In this document: positions 14,000-19,816 of the stretch, piece by piece
Position numbering within the stretch: the stretch's first letter is position 1
Layout of the letters: each line of letters starts with the position of its first letter
NCBI GenBank assembly: GCA_028717305.1
Contig: JAQUOC010000013.1
Span: forward strand, 1 to 19,816
Reading direction: 5' to 3'
Length of the DNA stretch: 19,816 nucleotides
Source: Dehalococcoidales bacterium
GTDB lineage: Bacteria > Chloroflexota > Dehalococcoidia > Dehalococcoidales > UBA5760
The notes under the pieces: generated by a model
Databases searched by the model: none
What the model saw: only the letters and a program-made list of their open reading frames with translations
What the model was told of the DNA's origin: nothing
Position numbers and translations under genes: made by a program

Positions 14000-14134
14000 T
14001 CTCCGTGGTTTGAGACAGTCGATCATCAGGTGAAGTATGATCCATCCCTGAGGCTGGCGTACAACGTTGCCAAAGCACTGGGAGCCAGTATCAATGACAT
14101 CTTTAGCTTCGAAGATGAAAAGAGCCACGAATAA
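14000..14134 (+). pseudogene. C-terminal remnant of an XRE/Cro-type HTH regulator
   Basis: After an in-frame TAA at 13997 the frame reads ...TVDHQVKYDPSLRLAYN..., then VAKALGASINDIFSFEDE, ending SHE at 14134. This is the typical end of short XRE-family regulators (..ENGKYDPSL.LA..IAKALG.SI.D.F.). The recognition helix region is damaged (PWFETVDHQ in place of the usual RQTI..IE) and the first half of the domain is missing, replaced by the inverted repeat next to it. No start codon or ribosome site fits. Such proteins bind operator DNA as dimers; this copy cannot. It shows that DNA has been lost or rearranged here. Confidence 0.65.
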
Positions 14135-14476
14135 ACAGACGGTCAAGCGAGCGCAAACAGAATAATGCATCCCCGGCTAGCGGGATTCAGTGTATATCTC
14201 AAATAAGTGTATTTTTCGTTTATCCCCTTAAGCCGCAGTAAGTGGGAGCGCTGCAGACAACAGCATCTACTTTCAGAAGCCATAGTTTCAAAAACTCGTG
14301 GATCGGCATTCCCCTCTAGGCCAGAGTAGGCCATCTTTTTTAATAATGTCTTAATATTTCCATGTTATTTTGAAGATATCCATGATTTCTGACACAACTT
14401 TCATACTTAACCCAAGGTGGCATAATGCTGTTGTACCGGATCCGAGCAAATACTATACAGAAAGGAGAATGATAAA
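14135..14476. other. Gene-free stretch before the HtrA gene
   Basis: No credible gene. A 29-codon minus-strand frame (14309-14220) begins MPIHEFLKLWLLKVDAVV and could be a decayed gene piece, but a stop lies just upstream. GGCC-AGAGTA-GGCC followed by ATCTTTTTT near 14320-14340 is a weak terminator-like element. TTTCAT with CATAAT at a 16-nt spacing (about 14400-14427) is a possible weak promoter for the HtrA gene. Confidence 0.4.
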
Positions 14477-15670
14477 ATGAAATCGAATCTATTCGTACAG
14501 AGGATGAAGATGCGGCAGCGGACAGTTCTAACCTTGCTTGTTCCCATAGCCCTGTCGACATCCCTTCTTTTCTCCGGCTGCTCTACGAGCACTCCACTAA
14601 CTTCGGCTACTTCTGCTACAAGGGCGAACGAACCTGCAACAACTGACAACGCCGTGCCGGTAGTATCGCTTTACGATGAAGAGGCAATCGTAACACTCTA
14701 TAGCCAGGCAATTCCAGCAGTGGTCGAGATAAATACCGTAGTCGGCGGGAAGGAATACCCCTCCGACTTATTCCGTACTCCTGATGTAAAAGGACAAGGC
14801 TCCGGATTCTTTGTCGATGAAGAAGGCCATATTTTGACCAATTATCACGTAGTGGACGGCGCTTCCAGCATAAGCGTTACCCTGCACAGCAGTGAGACGG
14901 TAGATGCTCAAATAATCGGCACCGACAGTGAGAACGACCTGGCACTGCTGAAGGTAGACCCAATCAATATCAACGACATTAGCCCACTCCTTCTGGGTGA
15001 TTCTGACAGTGTTAAGCCGGGCCAGATGGCGATTGCGCTTGGTTCACCTTATGGACTGGAAGGTTCCATCACCGTCGGTATTATCAGCGGTTTGGGAAGA
15101 ACCATGGCTGGTACCCAGACACGGTCGATACCCAACATGTTACAGACCGACGCTGCCATAAACCCCGGAAATTCCGGTGGTCCTCTTCTGAATTCAAAAG
15201 GTTCGGTAATCGGCATAAATACCGCTATTGAAGCTTCATCAAACAACATCGGTTTTGCCATTCCCATCAACAACGCCAAATCTCTTCTGCCGGCACTTCT
15301 GCAAGGCGGTGAGGTCGGTACCCCCTGGCTGGGCATCAGCGGGACGGCAATCGATCAAACACTGGCTTCAAAGCTCAATCTGGCCACCGACCACGGGGTA
15401 TATGTAGTCTCGGTGATGCCGGATAGCCCTGCCGAGCGGGCCGGACTGGTCCCGAGCGGCACCGATCAGGGTGATCCAACCTCAGGAGGGGACATCATTA
15501 CCGCGATTGATGGACATGAGGTTACCACGGTGTCCGACCTCCTGCAGTATCTCAATACCAGGGACATCGGGGAGCAAGTTTCCCTCACTGTAATCAGGGG
15601 AGATGAGACGATAGCGGTGGAGGTAACCCTCGATGAATGGCCGCAGGATGTGGCATTTTCCCAGGATTAA
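14477..15670 (+). CDS. HtrA/DegP-like serine protease, lipoprotein, one PDZ domain
   Basis: A 397-aa trypsin-fold (S1C) protease that degrades or refolds damaged envelope proteins. N-terminus: basic start and hydrophobic core ending in lipobox LFSGC (Cys35), so it is probably lipid-anchored outside the membrane. A Thr/Ser-rich linker runs to about 65. The protease domain has the full triad: His124 (TNYHVVDG), Asp154 (ENDLALLK), Ser233 (GNSGGPLL). One PDZ domain follows (about 285-390), starting TPWLGISG and including SPAERAGL and GDIITAIDG, for substrate recognition and activation. Length fits single-PDZ bacterial HtrA. The ATG at 14477 has AAAGGAG 8 nt upstream. It is monocistronic and convergent with the next gene. 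A lipobox rather than a plain membrane anchor is somewhat less common for this family. Confidence 0.95.
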   Translation: MKSNLFVQRMKMRQRTVLTLLVPIALSTSLLFSGCSTSTPLTSATSATRANEPATTDNAVPVVSLYDEEAIVTLYSQAIPAVVEINTVVGGKEYPSDLFRTPDVKGQGSGFFVDEEGHILTNYHVVDGASSISVTLHSSETVDAQIIGTDSENDLALLKVDPININDISPLLLGDSDSVKPGQMAIALGSPYGLEGSITVGIISGLGRTMAGTQTRSIPNMLQTDAAINPGNSGGPLLNSKGSVIGINTAIEASSNNIGFAIPINNAKSLLPALLQGGEVGTPWLGISGTAIDQTLASKLNLATDHGVYVVSVMPDSPAERAGLVPSGTDQGDPTSGGDIITAIDGHEVTTVSDLLQYLNTRDIGEQVSLTVIRGDETIAVEVTLDEWPQDVAFSQD

Positions 15671-15747
15671 AGCACCTGGATTGAAAAGAATCAATTATAA
15701 CCGTAATACAGATATCTACGATCTCACCATTATAATAGTCATATTAC

Positions 15748-16518
15748 CTAGCGGATCGTAAAACTGGGCTCAAAAGCTACTGATTGGATTATTTGCTCGG
15801 CCAATGACTCAGCTTCACCAGTCCCGCTATAGGCTAATCGTATACTCCCTTCAGCGCCGCAAACGCCGCCTGCAGCAACTAATTCAGCGGTAACACCAGC
15901 CAGCGACGAAAGTGCTTCGATCTCAGTGAATATTGCACCGGGGACCGGTAGTAACCGTAGCCCCTTTGATGCCGGTATAAGCAACAGCCTTGCTATCTCA
16001 TCCAGATTGCCGTATATCCGTTTCTCCAACCCGACCGGCAGTATCAAACGCACCCTTCTCCCCACTACAGCTTGAAGCGCTATCGTCGTCGTTCCACCTT
16101 GTTGATGACCCACCAGGACAGCAGCGCGCTTGTGAAGCGGATCCAGCGCATTGGCGCCTTTGATAATAACATCTCCTTCTTGAAGTTCATCAGCTACGTC
16201 ACCTATTGTTTTACCACGCTGCCAAACGCCGTCTTTGATAATCACATCACCCAGGAATCCGCTCTCGTCAGGTAATCGACCCGCTTCGGTCACCTCATAT
16301 TCAGGAGGAAGAGTGACCCCTCGGAAGAACCGCTTGCGATCAAAAGCTTTTTCTTCACCCAGAGTTTTCAGTATTTCCTCCGCAACATAGCCGTTTGTGG
16401 TACCAGCCACAATCGCTATAGTCCCATGGCATAACGTACTTTTTATCACGGGAAGCTCCGCTATAGCCTTACCGATGAGACGCTTCCCCGCTGATGATGT
16501 CAATACACACTGCCTCAT
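15748..16518 (-). CDS. Protein of unknown function, 256 aa
   Basis: I cannot name the family. The protein is soluble, Gly and hydrophobic rich, with alternating strand/helix character. Recurrent-looking motifs are SSAGKRLIGKAIAELP (about 8-23), GTIAIVAGTTNGYVAEEIL (32-50), DVIIKGANALDP (about 115-126), VGHQQGGTT and GLEKRIYGNLDEIA; these Gly-rich turns suggest a nucleotide- or phosphate-binding enzyme, which is inference only. The ATG at 16518 is the only standard start after the in-frame stop that ends the upstream gene; GGAG lies 11 nt upstream, a loose fit. It follows the GNAT/acyl-CoA synthetase gene by 102 nt on the same strand and may be co-transcribed, hinting at a role in acyl-CoA or acetylation metabolism. 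Confidence 0.75.
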   Translation of the reverse strand: MRQCVLTSSAGKRLIGKAIAELPVIKSTLCHGTIAIVAGTTNGYVAEEILKTLGEEKAFDRKRFFRGVTLPPEYEVTEAGRLPDESGFLGDVIIKDGVWQRGKTIGDVADELQEGDVIIKGANALDPLHKRAAVLVGHQQGGTTTIALQAVVGRRVRLILPVGLEKRIYGNLDEIARLLLIPASKGLRLLPVPGAIFTEIEALSSLAGVTAELVAAGGVCGAEGSIRLAYSGTGEAESLAEQIIQSVAFEPSFTIR

Positions 16519-16620
16519 TATGTCAACAACTCCGATATCTATTTGTTTGATGCAAACTGTAACACCACAATCCTTGTTAAGGAAAATGACCAGTTGAGAA
16601 AGCAGATAAAGTTGTCTGCA

Positions 16621-19323
16621 CTACCCCACAAGGATCCGGGCATCGGCGATGTAGTAACCGCTTCCCCGCGGCAGCACCTTAACCGGGTTAAAATCGAGCT
16701 CGACAATTTGCGGAACATCCTCTATCATTTTCGAAAGTCTAAGCAAGAGGTCCTTCAGAGCGTTAGTATCACTGGAGGGCAACCCCCGGTATCCGGAAAG
16801 TAGCTTCGCCATTTTTACCGACTGTATCATATCGGCGGCATCGATATCGGTTAGCGGATGCAGACGTATGGTCGTATCCTTAAACAGTTCAGCATATATG
16901 CCCCCCAGGCCAAACATAATCAACGGCCCAAACTGAGGGTCATGTGCTACTCCGATAATAGTCTCTATTCCTTCCTTGACCATCTTCTGTATCAGTACAC
17001 CCTGCATCTCATCCTGACGGCCGATAATGGCTAATCTCTTTCTGATGTCGTCGAAGGCCATCTTCACGCCTTCGGCTGAAGTCACATCGAGTACTACCCC
17101 GTTAACTTCGGTCTTATGAACAATAGTCGTTGAAGCAAGTTTCACTACGACCGGAAAACCGAGACGCTCTGCGGCGGCTACCGCTTCATCCGGAGTATCC
17201 ACCTTAACCGTCTCTCCCATCTTAATACCGTAGCAGTTAAGAAGTCCTATTATCTCCTCTGCAGACAGCCAGATTGGCCGCTGCACACCAGCCCTCAATG
17301 ACGACTCTACAATTTTGTGTGCCTCTACCGGTTCGGTGCCCTTAATATCAGGGATAATCCCCTTCGGTTTACTCTGCAGATCAACATACTCAACAGCTCT
17401 TGCCAGAGAAGCGACTGCTTCTTCAGGGAAGGAAAAACTGGGCACCAATCTTCCCGGTGTTCCTATCTTCGCCTGAAGACCCCGGCGCCCCAGGAAGCAG
17501 GCCAACAACGGCTTTTTCCGCCGCCAGAAAACCGGTGCCACCCGCTGCAGGGCATTCTCGATAGCCTCCGGATTGACCACTATCGGCGGTACGAATATTA
17601 TCAGCACGGCATCATTATCCTTATCACCGGCCAGAATTCTCAATATATTTTCGAACTCTTCGGCACTGGCTCCGGCAGTAGTATCCAGGGGATTATTTAT
17701 CGTAACCTTGCGTTTCAAGACTTTCCCCAATCTCTCCGCCGTCTCTTCCGAGACGGGCGGTAGTTCCAGGCCATTACGTTCAGCAGCATCAGCTGCGATG
17801 ATGCCGGGACCACCACCATTGGTGACAATAGCGAGCCGGTTTCCTTTCGGCAGAGGCTGGTTGGAAAGTAGCGCCGCAACATCAAAAAGCTCCTCCATGG
17901 TGTTAACCTTTACGATACCGGCATGATGGAACATTACTTCGGCAGCCACCTCCGAAGTCGCCATGGCCCCGGTATGGGACGCCGCAGCACGAGTGCCTGC
18001 CTTAGTGGTCCCACTCTTTACCACCACAATCGGCTTCTTCGCCGATACTCTACGGGCGATGCGGGCAAACTTCTCCGGATTACCAAAAGACTCAAGATAT
18101 AGCAGTATTACCTTGGTTGCCGGATCCTTCTCCCAGTACTGCAGCAGGTCGGACGGAGAAATATCCAACCGGTTTCCCACACTCACGAAACTGGAAATGC
18201 CCATATTGAGATCCCTGGCGTATTCCAGAATAGCCAGTCCCATAGCCCCGCTTTGGGAAAGAAAGGCAACATTGCCCCTCGGCGGGTACACCGTTGAAAA
18301 GGTCGCGTTCAAACCAACAGTGGGATCAGTATTGATAACTCCCATGCAGTTCGGCCCGACGACTCTCATGCCGTGGCCGAGACAAATTTCCCTCAGTTCT
18401 CTTTCCCGGGCCATTCCCTCCGGACCGGTCTCTTTGAATCCGTCCGAAATAACGATCAGTGCCCGTACGCCCTTCTGGCCACAATCGTGAGCCAATTTGT
18501 TTACGATAGATGCCGGTACGGCAATAACAGCCATTTCCACATTACCCGGTATATCCAGCACCGAGGGATATGTTCTCACCCCGACTACCGCATCCGCATT
18601 CGGGTTCACCGGATAGATTACGCCTGAAAAATCACTCTGAAGAATACAGCGAAAGAGCACGTTACCGATAGAGTCTTTGTCACGTGACGCTCCAATTACA
18701 GCTACCGAACGAGGCGAAAGAATATGCCGTAACGAGGCGATGACAGCAGCAGACTCCCGAGCCTCCTCCTTCCTTACTACCTGCTCGGTCTGAGCAACTG
18801 AGAAGCTGATGCGGTGAACATCCGACTGTATACTGCGGACAATGTGAAACCCATAGTTTCTAAAGAAAGCTAATTGCCCTTCTTCTGCCAGAACATCCGT
18901 CTCAAATCTGTCAATACCTCTGTCACGGGCAATATCGACCAACAGTCCCAGAAGTCTGGTTGCGATACCCTTACCCTGATGAGCATCTTCGGTTATAAAC
19001 GTCACCTCCGCAGAATGCCGATCGGGCAGGCGATAGTATCTACCGATACCGACAATTTTCTTACGCCTGGACTCCATCATCTCGGCCACGATGGCAAAGG
19101 TATTGTCATAGTCTACACTGCAGGCCCTGACGGCATCTTCATCGGTCAGACTCGGTACATGTTGAAAGTGCAGATATTTGGTATGAGGGCTCAGTCTTCC
19201 GACAAAATCCAGCCACAGCTTGGCGTCGTCTTTCTTTATCGGCCGGAGCAGTATGCTCGATCCATCCTTCAAAACTGCTTCGGTTTCGTATTGCTGCGGG
19301 TACTGATATGTCTCAGAATTCAT
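16621..19323 (-). CDS. GNAT acetyltransferase fused to ADP-forming acyl-CoA synthetase (Pat-like)
   Basis: A 900-aa multidomain protein. Residues about 15-175 are a GNAT N-acetyltransferase (VTFITEDAHQGKGIATRLL is the acetyl-CoA loop). From about 200: CoA-binding Rossmann domain (SVAVIGASRDKDSIG), succinyl-CoA-synthetase-like domains with ASHTGAMA (His450, the phosphohistidine of ADP-forming acetyl-CoA synthetases), and a C-terminal ATP-grasp part (about 680-900) with a second His at 736 (IVHKTE). Two activities are possible: acyl-CoA plus ADP and Pi to acid plus ATP, and lysine acetylation of proteins. E. coli Pat/YfiQ has the same domains with GNAT at the C-terminus; here it is at the N-terminus and the catalytic histidines look intact, so real synthetase activity is possible. 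The ATG at 19323 has GGAG 8 nt upstream. It leads a probable two-gene unit with the 256-aa unknown. Confidence 0.92.
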   Translation of the reverse strand: MNSETYQYPQQYETEAVLKDGSSILLRPIKKDDAKLWLDFVGRLSPHTKYLHFQHVPSLTDEDAVRACSVDYDNTFAIVAEMMESRRKKIVGIGRYYRLPDRHSAEVTFITEDAHQGKGIATRLLGLLVDIARDRGIDRFETDVLAEEGQLAFFRNYGFHIVRSIQSDVHRISFSVAQTEQVVRKEEARESAAVIASLRHILSPRSVAVIGASRDKDSIGNVLFRCILQSDFSGVIYPVNPNADAVVGVRTYPSVLDIPGNVEMAVIAVPASIVNKLAHDCGQKGVRALIVISDGFKETGPEGMARERELREICLGHGMRVVGPNCMGVINTDPTVGLNATFSTVYPPRGNVAFLSQSGAMGLAILEYARDLNMGISSFVSVGNRLDISPSDLLQYWEKDPATKVILLYLESFGNPEKFARIARRVSAKKPIVVVKSGTTKAGTRAAASHTGAMATSEVAAEVMFHHAGIVKVNTMEELFDVAALLSNQPLPKGNRLAIVTNGGGPGIIAADAAERNGLELPPVSEETAERLGKVLKRKVTINNPLDTTAGASAEEFENILRILAGDKDNDAVLIIFVPPIVVNPEAIENALQRVAPVFWRRKKPLLACFLGRRGLQAKIGTPGRLVPSFSFPEEAVASLARAVEYVDLQSKPKGIIPDIKGTEPVEAHKIVESSLRAGVQRPIWLSAEEIIGLLNCYGIKMGETVKVDTPDEAVAAAERLGFPVVVKLASTTIVHKTEVNGVVLDVTSAEGVKMAFDDIRKRLAIIGRQDEMQGVLIQKMVKEGIETIIGVAHDPQFGPLIMFGLGGIYAELFKDTTIRLHPLTDIDAADMIQSVKMAKLLSGYRGLPSSDTNALKDLLLRLSKMIEDVPQIVELDFNPVKVLPRGSGYYIADARILVG

Positions 19324-19429
19324 TATTGTCTCCGTCCAAAGTATAATCTATCAACACAGTATACACATAACTACGGGAGTTTTGAAGTAGCAGCCAACAA
19401 GACTGGCTTGCTTAACTCGGAGCAGTTGA

Positions 19430-19458
19430 TTTAGACTTTTATAGATTTAGCGTATCTT
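19430..19458 (+). promoter_or_regulatory. Possible promoter of the pseudouridine synthase gene
   Basis: TTTAGA (19430-19435), a 17-nt spacer and TATCTT (19453-19458) on the plus strand, each 4 of 6 to consensus, 38 nt before the ATG. The 170-bp gap between divergent genes shows no other clear signal. Confidence 0.35.
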
Positions 19459-19495
19459 ACGGGATCACACTTAAAAATGGGTGGGGCAGATATAA

Positions 19496-19816
19496 ATGGC
19501 ACAACAGCCCGTAATCAAGTTACTCACAGCTTCTGGCATTGGCTCTCGCAGAAAAATCGCATCTGTTATCAAGAGAGGCGGCGTAGCCGTCAATGGCAAA
19601 GTAATCGAGAGCTTCAACGAACCGGTTGACGCGGCTAAGGATGTTATCACCATTGATGGTAAACGTGCTCCATTCAGAAAAGAACCCGATGTTTATCTGA
19701 TGCTCAATAAGCCCAAGGGGATCGTTTCCAGTACCAGCGATGACCGAGGGAGGAAAACGGTAGTCGACATCCTCCCGGAGAAATACCGGAACATCCGGAT
19801 TTACCCGGTTGGCCGC
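19496..19816 (+). CDS. RsuA/RluB-type 16S/23S rRNA pseudouridine synthase (partial, 5' part)
   Basis: The first 107 codons are present; the gene runs off the right edge. Residues about 5-50 are an S4 RNA-binding domain (LLTASGIGSRRKIASVIKRG, then VAVNGKVI). The catalytic domain starts at about 62 (VYLMLNKPKGIVSS, a family hallmark) and the last residues are IYPVGR, directly before the expected catalytic Asp of the GRLD motif, which is outside the window. The enzyme converts uridine to pseudouridine in ribosomal RNA. The ATG at 19496 gives the normal S4 start; the ribosome site is a loose GGTGGGG about 9 nt upstream. Whether the target is 16S (RsuA), 23S 2605 (RluB) or another site cannot be told from this part; RluB-like is the usual form in Gram-positive-related lineages. 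Confidence 0.93.
   Translation, partial: MAQQPVIKLLTASGIGSRRKIASVIKRGGVAVNGKVIESFNEPVDAAKDVITIDGKRAPFRKEPDVYLMLNKPKGIVSSTSDDRGRKTVVDILPEKYRNIRIYPVGR

Noticed and set aside
14143..14334. 63-aa minus-strand frame and tRNA-like look of the region before HtrA
   Set aside because: The translation is low complexity in character with no ribosome site; no cloverleaf with a T-loop GTTCRA and matching acceptor stem can be drawn.
14428..14459. TTGTAC-N17-TATACA as the HtrA promoter
   Set aside because: Spacing is good, but transcription would begin inside or after the ribosome site, leaving an unusable leader.
19324..19345. TATACT as -10 for the GNAT/acyl-CoA synthetase gene
   Set aside because: It would place the start of transcription almost at the ribosome site, and no -35 is found at 16-18 nt.

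Overview
The window looks like a chromosomal segment of an anaerobic Chloroflexota bacterium close to Dehalococcoidia. The main reason is a single-polypeptide mannosyl-3-phosphoglycerate synthase/phosphatase of the MgsD type, known from Dehalococcoides. The rest of the gene mix (tungstate importer, lone TRAP binding protein, ADP-forming acyl-CoA synthetase fused to a GNAT domain, small orphan proteins) fits. The lineage call is an inference from gene content; no rRNA gene is present. I found no tRNA, rRNA, CRISPR array, intact insertion sequence or prophage.

Layout, left to right. (1) 1-1903, minus strand: a tungstate ABC importer tupA-tupB-tupC (tupC cut off by the window edge). Its leader carries a molybdenum/tungsten cofactor riboswitch of the compact P3-less form, followed by an intrinsic terminator. 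(2) 2012-4552, plus: a GH38 alpha-mannosidase-family enzyme. (3) 4598-6643, minus, tail to tail with it: the MgsD-type enzyme that makes mannosylglycerate. (4) 6776-9236, plus: a well-formed promoter, a two-domain universal stress protein and an NhaD/ArsB-type ion transporter. (5) 9384-11313, minus: a frameshifted small membrane or secreted protein gene, then unknown proteins of 143, 101 and 136 aa; the last has a good promoter and a signal peptide. (6) 11416-13913, plus: an atypical Fpg/Nei-family protein, an orphan TRAP solute-binding lipoprotein and a 79-aa unknown. (7) 13914-14476: a decayed patch with a long hairpin and the C-terminal remnant of an XRE-type regulator. (8) 14477-15670, plus: an HtrA-like serine protease lipoprotein. 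(9) 15748-19323, minus: a GNAT/ADP-forming acyl-CoA synthetase fusion followed by an unknown 256-aa protein. (10) 19496 to the right edge, plus: the start of an RsuA/RluB-type pseudouridine synthase.

How the parts may work together. The tungstate importer is probably controlled by the cell's molybdo- or tungsto-pterin level. The mannosylglycerate-making enzyme sits beside a GH38 enzyme, and the family includes a known phospho-mannosylglycerate hydrolase (E. coli MngB). The pair could therefore make and recycle the osmolyte. The adjacent stress protein and Na+/H+-type antiporter would fit the same osmotic or salt theme. The most unusual items are the riboswitch, the GH38-MgsD pairing, the Fpg-like protein without its N-terminal proline and zinc-finger arginine, and the small gene split across two frames with a slippery heptamer at a position where -1 slippage would join them.
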